NCBI GenBank assembly: GCA_028671895.1
Contig: CM053794.1
Span: forward strand, 42,300,501-42,364,500
From: Oenanthe sinensis
Lineage: Eukaryota; Streptophyta; Magnoliopsida; Apiales; Apiaceae
DNA: 64,000 nucleotides
Direction: 5' to 3'
Below, one piece after another: positions 43,672-54,298 of this stretch (positions are counted from its first letter, which is position 1; every line of letters begins with the position of its first letter). The position numbers and the translations under genes are program-made. Under the pieces are notes generated by a model. That model did not search any database. It saw only the letters and a program-made list of their open reading frames with translations, and was not told the DNA's origin.

Positions 43672-45837
43672 ATGGAAGAAAACAAGAACAAATCGATGAA
43701 ACAAGAGAGCATAGATACGATAGACATCAGCGATTCTGATTCAGACATTCTCTCCGATGATTCAAGTGATGCTGATGATGTCAAACCTCAAATAATCTTA
43801 CCGCTAGGGTTTCTTGATCCTTTGTCTCCTGAAGAACGTGCGATCATGAATAAAAAAATCTCCGCTTCCATTCAGTCAAATTTTAGGGTTTCAAACAACG
43901 TTCCAAAAATTGTCCAAGAATTGAATATTGTTCCGGTTAATGAGTTCAAGCAGTTCTGGAATGCCGGAGGGTATGAAGGTTTTAAAGGTGGTGGTGATCA
44001 TGCTATTGTTGCAACGGAGACGTGCAATATGGATCGTCTTCGAGTTAATCCACAATTTCTACATTCGAATGCAACGAGTCATAAGTGGGCGCTAGGTGCG
44101 TTCGCGGAGCTTTTGGATAATGCTTTAGATGAGGTATGTAATGGTGCAACTTATGTTCATATTGATGTTATTCAAAGTAAGAAAGATACGAGTAAGATGT
44201 TGTTAGTTGAAGATAATGGCGGTGGAATGAGTCCTCATATGTTGCGACATTGTATGTCACTTGGATATTCATTGAAAAGTAATCAAGAAAATACTATTGG
44301 TGAGTATGGTAATGGTTTTAAGACTAGTACTATGAGGCTTGGAGCAGATGTTATTGTGTTTTCGCGTTGTCGTGGCAAGGATGGAGCAAGTCCAACTCAG
44401 AGTGTTGGTATGTTGTCTAGAACCTTTTTGAAGAGGACTAATAAAGATGAGATTGTGGTTCCGATGATTGACTATAAGAAAGAGGGAAATTGTTGGAATA
44501 TGATTGTACGTTCTTCTCCTGATGATTGGAGACGCAATTTGAATACTTTGTTGATGTGGTCACCGTATGCTAGTGAAGAAGAGTTGTTTAAAGAGTTTGA
44601 TTTGATACAAGGTCAAGGTACGCGTGTTGTGATATATACTCTTTGGCAGGATGATATGGGGGAACTTGAACTTGATTTTGATACAGATAGATATGATATT
44701 CAAATAAAAGGGGCTAGAGATGAGAAGAAGATAGAGATGGCTAACATTTATCTGAATTCTTGGCACTTCTTAACGTATTCACATTCTCTGAGGAGTTATG
44801 CAGCTATTTTGTATTTGAGAATTCCACCTTCTTTTCGGATTATACTTCGTGGGATAGATGTTGATCATCATAATATAGTTAATGATATGATATACAAGGA
44901 GGAGCATGTATACAGACCGAAAGATGCTGATTTGGTAAATGGTCAATCTCAAGCGTTTGCTAATGTCATACTTGGATTTGTAAAAGATGCTAAATCTCAT
45001 ATTGATGTTCAAGGGTTCTGTGTTTATCATAAGAACCGACTTATTAGGCCATTTTGGAGGGTTTGGCACGCTTCTGGAAGTGGTGGTCGTGGCATTATAG
45101 GTGTTATAGAAGCTGATTTCGTTAAACCCGCCCATGATAAGCAGGGATTTGAGCACACACGTGTGCTAAATCGACTTGAGTCACGACTTTGTGAGATTCA
45201 AAAGAAATACTGGGCAGAGAAGAGTCATCAAGTCGGCTATGCAGGTAAAGGAAACATATATGCGAAACAGAGAGGACGGCCTTCGAATAATCCAGCTTCA
45301 GACAGCGGCAAGGATGAAAATCCTGTACAACCAATAGCAAAGAAAGTGAAGAGTGTTTTCGATGAGGTAGCTGCAGGAGAGAATAGGCAAACAGCACCCC
45401 AGCCGTTACCAGAAAGAAGTGATTATAAGCAATCACCAGTGTCTCAAGCAACCAGCAGCAAAATTAATCATATGCAAGATCACTCCAATATTAATGTAGC
45501 AGAAGAAATAGAAAAGTTGAGGAAGGAAAATGTACAACTTAGGGAGAAACTAAAGGAAATTGAAGGAATCAAGTGTGAGTTGCAGTACGAAAAGGACAGG
45601 AACGCTGCAATTGAAGCAAATTTAAAGCATGCACAAGAAAAGATACACGAGATTGACAAAGAACAAGAGACTCTGATTGATGTATTCTCAGAGGAAAGAT
45701 CTCGTCGAGATGACGTGGAGGAGAACTTGAGGACGCGGCTAAGGGATGCTTCTCAGACAATCGAAGATTTGGTGAACAAGTTAAAGCAGCAGGACAAGGG
45801 ACAGAGTACTACTGTTAGTTGCAAAACTGAACGATAA
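43672..45837 (+). CDS. MORC-family GHKL ATPase, single exon
   Basis: One uninterrupted 721-codon ORF. MORC proteins are nuclear ATPases that help silence transposons and methylated genes, partly with RNA-directed DNA methylation, and affect immunity. The N-terminus is acidic and Ser/Asp-rich. The GHKL ATPase has ELLDNALDE near residue 145 (Mg-binding Asn), DNGGGM near 181 and GEYGNGFKTSTMRLG near 210. The S5 fold includes YHKNRLIRPFW near 452. A basic linker follows (KQRGRPSNN, AKKVK) and a coiled coil covers about 611-706. The sequence around IEMANIYLNSWHFLTYSHSLRSY is closer to the MORC4/MORC7 type than to MORC1/CRT1. All catalytic motifs are intact, so it is probably functional. The lack of introns is unusual for this clade as I recall it. 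Confidence 0.93.
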   Translation: MEENKNKSMKQESIDTIDISDSDSDILSDDSSDADDVKPQIILPLGFLDPLSPEERAIMNKKISASIQSNFRVSNNVPKIVQELNIVPVNEFKQFWNAGGYEGFKGGGDHAIVATETCNMDRLRVNPQFLHSNATSHKWALGAFAELLDNALDEVCNGATYVHIDVIQSKKDTSKMLLVEDNGGGMSPHMLRHCMSLGYSLKSNQENTIGEYGNGFKTSTMRLGADVIVFSRCRGKDGASPTQSVGMLSRTFLKRTNKDEIVVPMIDYKKEGNCWNMIVRSSPDDWRRNLNTLLMWSPYASEEELFKEFDLIQGQGTRVVIYTLWQDDMGELELDFDTDRYDIQIKGARDEKKIEMANIYLNSWHFLTYSHSLRSYAAILYLRIPPSFRIILRGIDVDHHNIVNDMIYKEEHVYRPKDADLVNGQSQAFANVILGFVKDAKSHIDVQGFCVYHKNRLIRPFWRVWHASGSGGRGIIGVIEADFVKPAHDKQGFEHTRVLNRLESRLCEIQKKYWAEKSHQVGYAGKGNIYAKQRGRPSNNPASDSGKDENPVQPIAKKVKSVFDEVAAGENRQTAPQPLPERSDYKQSPVSQATSSKINHMQDHSNINVAEEIEKLRKENVQLREKLKEIEGIKCELQYEKDRNAAIEANLKHAQEKIHEIDKEQETLIDVFSEERSRRDDVEENLRTRLRDASQTIEDLVNKLKQQDKGQSTTVSCKTER

Positions 45838-47597
45838 AGTGGCTTCTTACATAATAATAGTAGAGTTTTATCATTTGATTCATCAGCTGTAGTATTTAAC
45901 TAGCTTCTTGTTTTTTGTTTTGAAAACAGTTTTGCTTTACTATTAAACTTTATTTTTTTCATCACATTACTATGTAATCAATTTTAGAGTCATTTGAAGT
46001 ATTCGGAGAAACACATTTTTTGCTTGCGACTTCTGATCCTATATGTTTTTGTTATTGGGCTTGTCAGATGCCTGGTAGTTATTGGGATTTAGTCCTTCGG
46101 TGGCAGGTCAGAACTAAGTGGGCCATGATAGCCGTATGTCCTTTGCTTGACTTTCCATGGGCTTTATTAGAATTCTCCAGACATGATGTTATCTTTTCTA
46201 CTGGGCTGAGCTGTTTTTTTTTGTCAGCTTGGGCTGAGCTGGCTTTTAATTTACATAGAGATGTAGAAAACACCCAAAAATCAGTTCTGACCGGGTCTTT
46301 TGAAATATCGATCTTCTCACAACTAATTCGGGATACATTTCATGCTGAGATAACTCGAGTGCTAAGGGCTTATCTCTTGTCGTCACAAGTCTTGGATTTG
46401 ATTCTCGCTCACCCCGAAATTTGTTAGAACAAATACTCACATTAAAAGACATATAAGCCAAGCTAGTAAAAAGAAAAAAATAGAATACATTTCCTTGTCT
46501 TCATTGATTACAATTTTACGTTATAGATGATGTTAAAATCGCGATTAAATATTTATGCCGGAAAGTTAAATAATTAAATGAGGCACAATGCACATTAAAT
46601 TTATTAGGAAAATAAATGAGACCATTATAAATTTACTTAAATACTACTCCCTCCTTAATTAGTTTTCCCTTTAACTTTTTACATATAATTTAATATTAAA
46701 ATTTTATTTTGAAAAAAAGATTGAAAAATAATTTGTCTAACTATGTTTTTCATATCCAAAATTTTCTAATGAAAAAATACTAGAATCGCAAAATTATTTC
46801 CCAAAAACATTCATAAAAAACACTTGTCTAATTTTAATTCGTTATCAAAATAATAAATGAGATTAACCCTTTGTGCATTTTTGGGAAAATATTTTGAGAA
46901 TTTTGCTTGGTTCCTTAGGATTACTCTTTTCTAATATGCAAAATTAGAAGTTTAATCAACTGAATCCTGCAAAAAGAGGTGGATGGAAAGAAAAATGTGT
47001 ATTTATTAAAAAATCATTATTGTATTGTACAATTTATGAGCGGTTTTTTTTTTTTGCCGATATTTGAAATCATTATTTCATTGTTTAAAAAATATTGTGC
47101 AATTTATAAAATGTTTATTTTACTAATATTCTGGATCAGTAATTTTGGTCTATTTGACTTTAAAATTTGTAATGCAAGATACCGTTTTATATATTAGAAA
47201 ATAAAAAACAATAAATATATATGTTACAAAATTACTGTAAATAAGCTGGTGTAGATATTTATAGAAGTGATGGGAGAGCAATCGAAACTTTATTTGAATA
47301 TACTTTAATATCATTCGATAAAAAATTAATTGATTACTCTACTTCCGTCCAAACTAAATCTTTCCCCTAATATGGTTTTTTCCCCACAGTTTTGTCTGAT
47401 TTGCAGCACTCAAAACCTACTTTAAAATGATTTGTCAGAACGCATCATAAATTACGAAACACGAATGGAATCATAATCTCGTCATATATATAATATACTC
47501 CGAAAAATTTATTCAAACACGAATGATTTGTCAGAAAGTGTAAATATAGATATGTAAATTAATGTCACATATGTATGTTCTACCAATCCGCTAGGGC
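45838..47597. other. Intergenic, one SINE
   Basis: MORC 3' UTR, then a SINE at 46342-46484, then AT-rich sequence. The open frame around 46020-46427 runs into the SINE and has no protein-like composition. Confidence 0.6.
46342..46484 (+). mobile_element. tRNA-derived SINE with 9-bp target duplication
   Basis: ATACATTTC occurs at 46333-46341 and 46485-46493, directly flanking the element. The body has an A-box-like TAACTCGAGTGCTAAGGG and a B-box-like GGATTTGATTC about 35 bp later, the internal Pol III promoter of tRNA-derived SINEs. It ends in an A-rich tail (GTAAAAAGAAAAAAATAG). The length of 143 bp fits short plant SINEs. Confidence 0.8.
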
Positions 47598-47927
47598 CTA
47601 GGGCAAGGAAGTTGCATCTGGATTGGACATACGAGTTTTTCCGGGTGGTACTGGTACAGGTGTAAATCTATCTGGTGATTCAGGACTAGTCTCTGGATTG
47701 GGTCCGGATGGCACCAGTCTCTTTACATCTCCAGCACCAACCACACCACCTCCCCCATTGTGCATGGGTAGCTTATAACCTAGATCTTGAAAAAGTGTGA
47801 GGCTGCTTCTGCTCTTTTCCATCATAAGCCGTGCTTCTGAGTCTCCGGAGAATGTTAAGAGAACGATTGTGATAATCTGCAGAATGATTATCCAACGTTT
47901 AGCAGTGATTGAAATATTAATCGCCAT
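47598..47927 (-). CDS. CLE-like secreted peptide precursor with extended tail
   Basis: Single exon, 109 residues from the ATG at 47927 (MAINIS); an upstream in-frame TTG is not a likely start. CLE precursors are secreted and processed to 12-14 residue signals read by leucine-rich-repeat receptor kinases in meristem and vascular control. Residues about 13-32 form a hydrophobic signal peptide (IIILQIITIVLL...). A variable domain follows. The CLE-type core at residues 70-78 is RLVPSGPNP, preceded by a basic Lys. Unlike most members, the core is followed by ETS instead of LHN or LHH, and 28 further residues (Pro-rich, FTPVPVPPGKTR) come after the 12-residue position. A TATA box lies at 47981-47989. 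The core motif makes the family likely, but activity of this form is uncertain. Confidence 0.75.
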   Translation of the reverse strand: MAINISITAKRWIIILQIITIVLLTFSGDSEARLMMEKSRSSLTLFQDLGYKLPMHNGGGGVVGAGDVKRLVPSGPNPETSPESPDRFTPVPVPPGKTRMSNPDATSLP

Positions 47928-47980
47928 CTTTGCTAGCTGCAATAACTAATGTTGATGATTTATCGAGGCTCTAGTACGTA

Positions 47981-47989
47981 ATATTTATA
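47981..47989 (-). promoter_or_regulatory. TATA box of the CLE-like gene
   Basis: TATAAATAT on the minus strand, 55 bp upstream of the ATG, giving a 5' UTR of roughly 25-30 nt. Confidence 0.55.
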
Positions 47990-49560
47990 GTCACTACATA
48001 ATCAACTACAGTAATAAGGTAGTGTTGTAATTCTTGTAACTGCATGCCTCAATAGTCACTTGTATACTTATGGAAAATGTATTAATCATATGTTCTCATT
48101 ATGTTAACATTGTCATTGCAACGATTACGTGGGATATATGTAAAGGTTATTTTATAGAATTGATTTCTTGCCATGAATATTTACAAGCCCTTTTTGACAT
48201 TACCTTCCGGCTTATTAGTTATTCTCCTTAAATTAACTTTTTATAAAATGAGGATTGTTTTCCTTATAATAGTAAAATACTTCTTTTTTTAAAAAAAGAG
48301 TTCAGTTTGTAACCTTTAAATTAATTCTAGATAAAGTAATATTAGTGTTTAACTTGATTTTAGCCAAATAAAGATAATAATGATAATAAGAGGAAGAGGA
48401 AGCAACTGCTATAATAGGCTAATACTAAATGTTTAATTTATTAGCAGCGTTTAACCGTAGCCTTGGGGGTTCTTTCTTCTAAACCCTAGCCTCCATTAAA
48501 GATTTTTCTAAACTCTAGCCTCCATTAAAGATTTTTAAGGGGGCTTCCATCGGGTTTCACTGGTAGAAAGTCTCAATCCCTTTATTTTTCGTTTTCTTGT
48601 TTAAAATTTTGTTTTTCTTCAATAAGTTCCCAATTTATTTGAGTTTTGTTAGTCCCTCCTCATGAGAGTTTGGTTTTTGTTTTGTTGTGTTTTGGTGTTC
48701 TCCATGACCGAGATTATGGATTAGCATGATTTTCATAAGTTTGATTCACGGATGAAGATTAATATGGATCACATTTATGATCGATTGCACAAAACAGTCG
48801 GAAACAATCGGGTGAAAACAAGTACATATATTCAAATCGCTTGTTTGCCTCTCAAGGAAGGAAGGATTAACAACGATATGCTTAAGCGTCTGTCCAATTT
48901 CGATTGTATTTGTAGATGTGTATGACTTTTGTTTAATGAATTGATTTTTTTACTCAAAAAAATGTTTAATTTATTAATTTTATAGTAATTTTTAGAGTAA
49001 CGCTAGAGACCCCAAATATTGTCCCAAATATTTTTCTCAAATGACGTGGCATGACATATGTCTTATTTTAATTCGTGGGCGCATATGTATCACGCAGGGT
49101 CTAGGAAGATTACCAATTATACACGTGACAACTCAGCATTTGTAGCATTTTTCTAATTTTTATAGTAGTTTTATAGTAACTTTTATATGAACCAGTTCTG
49201 GAATCATGTTTGTATAGGATAATTGCACCAATAGGCTAATAGCTACGCACCTACGATTTAATGTACAAGGTGAATGCACATTATGCACTCTAAAATAGAG
49301 TTCTTCCATCATGAGTTACCACTTACCAGATGCTGCCATTTTTAATTATTTATACAGACATTACACCTGATTCACTTGCAACTCACTATTGCTAAGATGT
49401 CATGGAGCAAGACAAATTGTTGTGCATTATGTATAACGCGAGGAATGGTATTGGCCTCTATATCTATTGTGTACCTATAAACATTCAAAACTAACAATCA
49501 CAATGAATATCTGCTAATTAGAGAGGACCAGTTATATGAATAGATAGTTTCATGACTTGA
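47990..49560. other. Intergenic with one truncated MITE
   Basis: No coding signal. A 30-bp duplication around TCTAAACCCTAGCCTCCATT and TCTAAACTCTAGCCTCCATT occurs at 48477-48535. The MITE half at 49002-49150 is listed. Confidence 0.55.
49002..49150 (+). mobile_element. Truncated long-TIR MITE, left half
   Basis: Begins GCTAGAGACCCCAAATATTG and CCCAAATATTTTTCTCAAATG, the inverted counterpart of the right end of the copy at 33366. Shared interior landmarks are GACGTGGCATGACATATG and AATTCGTGGGCGCATAT. The right terminus is missing. Confidence 0.7.
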
Positions 49561-49569
49561 ATTCTTAGT

Positions 49570-51885
49570 TTAAGTACATAGAGCACAGTCCTCTGCATGT
49601 CTCTGTCTCTGGCAACCTTCCAAGAAAATTCTCCATATTTGTGCATTTGGGGGGAAAGGCATTCCAGTAATCAACTGCTCTGCTTCCTTGAGGTGGCCAT
49701 ATCTAGCCAATAAGTCCACCACAAGAATATAATGGTCTATTTCCGGTTTTATCTTGTACATCGATTTCATCTGCTCAAACAACTCCATCCCCTCTTTCAC
49801 TAATCCTATGTGCCTGCATGCTTTCAGCACTGCAACAAAAGCAACCTCATCTGGCAGAAACCCCATTATCTCCATTTCTCTGAACTTTTGTACAGCCTCG
49901 TAGGCACGACCATGTGATTCAAGTGAAGACATTACAGATGTCCACGAGATCACATTTTTTTCTTTCATTTCATCAAAGATTTGTATTGAACTACCAAGGC
50001 TTCCACATTTTCCATACATGTCTATCAATATGTTGCCCACAAATGTGTCAAAACTCTCAAATTCAGTTTTTATGATGAGGCCATGAAGTGATCTACCTAA
50101 ATCTAGGTTACAAATTTTAGTGCAAACGCTTAAGAGACTAATATATGTATACTTGTCCGGACGGACATGATATATCTGCATTTGGCCAAAAAGCTCAAAA
50201 ACCTCTTTGTAATTACCATTGCGTGAACAAGCTGTAATCAATATGTTCCAAGATACATTGTCTGGTTCCTCGAGCAGAGAATACAACTTTTGAGTCTGGT
50301 GATATTGACCAGTTCTGTTAAAAATTCCAGCAATGACATTAGACGGCACAACAGGGAGCATCATGTTTGTCTCAGCAGCAAAAGCCAACGCATCATCTAT
50401 GAGACCGTTTTTAGCATATGAGCTAACAAGGGAGCTCAACACATACTCATTGTCATCATAACCCATTTTTATCAGCAACGAATGAAGTTGCTGCAACTCA
50501 GTGTGGCGTGACACTCTGAGGACAGTAGAAAAAGAGCCCTCATTGGGTCGGTAACCCATTCGAATCATTTGTCTTAGTAAAAATACAGAATTTGAACAAC
50601 TTGCGTTTGAATAACCAAGCATCAAAGAATTCCATGAAACCACATTTTTATCTTGTACTTCATCAAAACAACGATGAGCATCTCTCATTCTACCACACTT
50701 GGCATAAAAGTCAACCAACGAGCTACCAACAAGAACATCAAATTCCAATCTTTTCTTGATCAATAAAGCATGAATTGATTCTCCACAATGCAGGATCTTT
50801 AGTATAGCACAGGAATTGATGACACTGACAAATGTAGCCTGACTAGGCGAAATTTCATCCTTATTTATACTTCGAAAGAACTCTAATGCTTTCCCCGGCC
50901 TATCACTTCTCGCAAGTACTCCTATGATTGTGTTCCAAGACACTATATCACGAACAGGCATCTCCTCGAACATCATCTCAGCCATATCTGTGCTGGAACA
51001 CTTCACATACATGTTAAGTAGGGCATTGCCTACTGAAACCTCATTACCCAACCCATTTTTTATCGTTAAACCATGTATTTGTTCTCCAAATCCTAAATCT
51101 TCTTCCCGTACAAATCCGGATAACACACCCACAAAAGAATACAAGGAAAGTGACACTTCAATTCTCATTAGCTCTCGAAACATAAAAATACACTCATCCG
51201 GAAACCCATGATGGCCAAACAACGATATCACCGAATTCCATGTCACTAAACTCTTATTAGGCATGTCTTCAAACACCCGAATAACTTCATCTAAACACCC
51301 ATTCCTCCCGAAACATCCCAACAGCGCAGTTCCTGCAAATGCATCAACATAAAGCAACCCACTCTTTACAATCAACCCATACAAGTACATTCCTCTCCAA
51401 TATTCCAAACACTCATACGACAAAAGACCACCAAACGTAAATTGTGTTAACGCAACCCCACAACTCCTCATCTCATAAAAAACACCCCAAGCATCCTCCA
51501 CAAATCCAGTACGGCTATAACAGCCAATAACAGTATTAAATGAAACAGTATTTCTCTCAGGCATTTGAACAAACACCTTGCGTGCATTACATAACAGGCC
51601 CATTGACGCGTACAACGAGATGACATTATTGTTGAGAAAGATGGATTGTGTGTGATTTGACCCAATGACGATGGTGAGTGCGTGGAGAGATTTAGTGGCT
51701 TCAAGAGTTGAGATATTTGGGAGAAGTGTAACGAGAGTATCGTGATTGAGTTGGCCATTTTTACAATAATAAAGTTGAGATTTGTGATGATAATAGTTTC
51801 GACTTGGACGTAAAAGATATTGTAGAGAGCTGAGCTGATAATTGTAGCAGTTGCGCACTGAAGATATACGACTCGCCTTTCTCAT
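49570..51885 (-). CDS. PLS-type pentatricopeptide repeat protein
   Basis: Intronless, 771 residues, as usual for plant PPR genes. The Arg/Ser/Tyr-rich start fits an organelle, probably mitochondrial, presequence. PPR motifs are tandem from about residue 75 on, for example NNNVISLYASMGLLCNARKV, VGNALLNMYVKCSSTDMAEM and VGNILIDMYGKCGSLGSSIQ, alternating P, L and S types. The C-terminus after PEIDHYILVVDLLARYGHL has an E-type start (PPNAQIWRIFLEGCQ) but stops there, without E+ or DYW. Such proteins bind organelle RNA and recruit editing or processing factors. I recall At3g58590 as a similar protein beside KARI in Arabidopsis. The exact RNA target is unknown. Confidence 0.93.
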   Translation of the reverse strand: MRKASRISSVRNCYNYQLSSLQYLLRPSRNYYHHKSQLYYCKNGQLNHDTLVTLLPNISTLEATKSLHALTIVIGSNHTQSIFLNNNVISLYASMGLLCNARKVFVQMPERNTVSFNTVIGCYSRTGFVEDAWGVFYEMRSCGVALTQFTFGGLLSYECLEYWRGMYLYGLIVKSGLLYVDAFAGTALLGCFGRNGCLDEVIRVFEDMPNKSLVTWNSVISLFGHHGFPDECIFMFRELMRIEVSLSLYSFVGVLSGFVREEDLGFGEQIHGLTIKNGLGNEVSVGNALLNMYVKCSSTDMAEMMFEEMPVRDIVSWNTIIGVLARSDRPGKALEFFRSINKDEISPSQATFVSVINSCAILKILHCGESIHALLIKKRLEFDVLVGSSLVDFYAKCGRMRDAHRCFDEVQDKNVVSWNSLMLGYSNASCSNSVFLLRQMIRMGYRPNEGSFSTVLRVSRHTELQQLHSLLIKMGYDDNEYVLSSLVSSYAKNGLIDDALAFAAETNMMLPVVPSNVIAGIFNRTGQYHQTQKLYSLLEEPDNVSWNILITACSRNGNYKEVFELFGQMQIYHVRPDKYTYISLLSVCTKICNLDLGRSLHGLIIKTEFESFDTFVGNILIDMYGKCGSLGSSIQIFDEMKEKNVISWTSVMSSLESHGRAYEAVQKFREMEIMGFLPDEVAFVAVLKACRHIGLVKEGMELFEQMKSMYKIKPEIDHYILVVDLLARYGHLKEAEQLITGMPFPPNAQIWRIFLEGCQRQRHAEDCALCT

Positions 51886-52447
51886 GCAGTTTACGACAAC
51901 TATTAGAACTTTTGTGCTAGGGTGAGTTTCAGTTTTTGAAACTTATTATTTGTGATTCACAAAAAATGGTAGTATTAAATTTTATTGAATTCAAATTATT
52001 TCGTTATATAATTTAATTTTGATTAAAAATTTCAAAATTTATTATTAATTTGTAAAGTTGTTAATTCTATTAAATCCTCAAGATTTTAGAATAATCGATA
52101 ATTTAATAAAATATCATAGTTTCAATTTTTTACTACTCTTAATATTTTTATAATTTATTATGAATATCAAACATATTTTTCTTATGTTAATAAGAAAAAA
52201 ACTCTAGTAAAAAGATAGGTATAATTGACATAAAAAAAATGAACCGAAGAGAACAAAACTAAGATGGAGATGACAACGCAGATGCTGTGTTGCCAAATTA
52301 AAGCATTCTACAACAAATAATAAGCGACTCTCAATAAAATTGATATGCCCAATAGGAGTATATATAGCTTCTGAGGTGAAAAACAGAACATCTTCCTACC
52401 AAAATTTATATGTAAATGTATATATGATTCGATTTTTAAAAGAAAAA
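51886..52447. other. Short gene-free interval
   Basis: PPR promoter and 3' flank of the small gene. AT-rich, nothing else recognised. Confidence 0.6.
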
Positions 52448-52768
52448 CTATCTAAAATTGATTCTCAATGACTTGGAAATTGTATCATGTATCGAATCAG
52501 ACGCCTTTCGCTTTCGAAGATTGAATGCAGAAGAAGCAGATATCTGTGCAGACGCAGCAGCAGGGGAGAAATTGCGGAGATGGGGAAATGTTGGTGTCGA
52601 AATTTGATTGTTAAAGAGGTGAGTTATGTCCCTCAGAGGCTTCCTCGTTAACTTTCTATTCTTGTTGTTTTTAAGAATAGCTTTTGATTTCATACTTGTT
52701 GCTGATGAAAACATGTTCTCTTTGTTTTCATCTAGTACTATTTTACAAGCACAAGAAACACACTCCAT
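52448..52768 (-). CDS. Small basic protein with KEN- and D-box-like motifs
   Basis: Single exon, 106 residues, basic, no signal peptide. The N-terminus has a Cys-rich MECVSCACK. DENKEN at residues 13-18 holds a KEN box. RKPLRDI at 43-49 holds RxxL (destruction-box type) and is followed by a short Phe/Asn stretch. The C-terminus is Ser/Ala-rich with LRKRKAS, a likely nuclear signal. KEN and D boxes mark substrates of the APC/C ubiquitin ligase. In plants PATRONUS and RSS1-type small proteins combine these motifs and act in chromosome segregation or cell-cycle control. This is inference; I do not identify the orthologue. A TATA-like run (TATATATA) lies only 15-25 bp upstream of the ATG, so the true 5' end is uncertain. 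Confidence 0.7.
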   Translation of the reverse strand: MECVSCACKIVLDENKENMFSSATSMKSKAILKNNKNRKLTRKPLRDITHLFNNQISTPTFPHLRNFSPAAASAQISASSAFNLRKRKASDSIHDTISKSLRINFR

Positions 52769-54298
52769 TTATATGCTGTATATATAATAAACCCGCAATT
52801 TGGAGAAAGAGATGGAGGAGAGATCGAATTGAGGCGAGATGTGAGTTGAGAATGGAGATGCAACTTATGCATATATATAATTGTATGTTTAGAGTGATTG
52901 TTTTGTTTCGGTGTTTTGGTTTTGGAGGGATGAATTGAATATTTGTGGTTTTGGTTTTGAAATTGTATTTGGGAGGGAGGGAGTAGATTTCAGGTCTTTT
53001 TTAGACAAGTTTGAACTGTTGATTCATAGATTACATTTTTTGGAAATTGAAAGCACAATTTAGTATTGAATTTGAGGTTCGGAGCGCGCTTTTTTTTGGG
53101 TTTCGGCCAATTTTAAGTCAATATTATATTTGCGCGGGGATATCAAATATTTTCACTGTTACTTCTGGAATTCAGCTTCCATTTTAGTTATGGGGCCGTT
53201 TGATGGTCTTGGACTCCTGGGCCTGTGCTATATAAATTTTTTTACTTCATGCATTAGAAAAAGTATTTAATAATATTCTTCTCTTTACTAGAGTTAATTT
53301 CAGCTTGATTTTGTCATTTATTTCTTTGTTTACTAAACTTTATTAGTATTATTTTTCTTTTGTAAGGGGATGAAAGAAAAAGTTCTAAAATTTCTTACCA
53401 AAACTTTCTTCTATAAATAGGATAATTACGAGGGAATCTAACATACATTAATTTATATAAAAGTTTTCCCATATCAATTCATATTTTACAAAAAAAAAAA
53501 TTATTTCTCTTCCCTTCTTTTTAATTCTCTTCTTTTTTTCAATGAATAAAAAATTCAGAAGCACGCGTAACAGGTCTGGAGAGAGAGGGGTCTTTAGATA
53601 TTTTTTAAAATTTAAATAAAAATAGCAGATGTAAGCATTCATGTGACTTTGAATCATATAATAATTTTAAAAGAAATTGAATACATTAAAATGGAAGGCA
53701 GCTATCCGTTAATGAAACCTTGAACAAAACAAACACTAATTGTACATTAAGAGGAATCAGAAATTTATTAACAATTAAATAAAAGTAATTAAGCAAGCAG
53801 TACTAGTAGCACATTTGCCCCCATTCCTTTGTGAGGTACAAGTGGATTTTTTTGCCATAAAACATGTAAATAAAACAGTGGGCTCCTCTAGCATGGGAAG
53901 AGTTATGTCACATGAATAATTCTTATTGCATGTTCAACTAGTTTCAGAGAAGAAAAGCATTGAAGCAACAGCAGCTGGAATCCATGTCTGCCCTTTCATT
54001 GCAGACAAAGGTTCCTTCATTTTACCCCTGCACAAAATCTTACTGTTACAGAACACCACAATTACTTGTTCCTAGACTAATTAATTTGCAAGTCGTTTCC
54101 TGCTGCTAGTGTTCTTAATCGCTGTAATGCACGTGTTTTGATTAAAGCTCTTAAAGGTAAATTTTAAAATCTTAGTTGGTTTTACCACAGAAAAAGTGGA
54201 TTTAGCCTTATCAAGGGGTACACGCTTCTTTAGCTTTCACAAGTGAATATTACTTTAACTGACAATATTAGGGCCAAAAAGTTACCTTGATTATATGA
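52769..54298. other. Gene-free interval
   Basis: Upstream region of the small protein gene and 3' flank of the bZIP gene. No ORF of interest, no element ends recognised. Confidence 0.6.

Noticed and set aside
44560..45451. Long antisense ORFs opposite the MORC gene
   Set aside because: They follow from the codon pattern of the sense gene and have no protein-like features.
46020..46427. 135-codon open frame after MORC
   Set aside because: Low-complexity composition, no family resemblance, and it runs into the SINE.
46644..46660. TACTCCCTCC, resembling a Stowaway MITE end
   Set aside because: No matching inverted end was found within several hundred bases.
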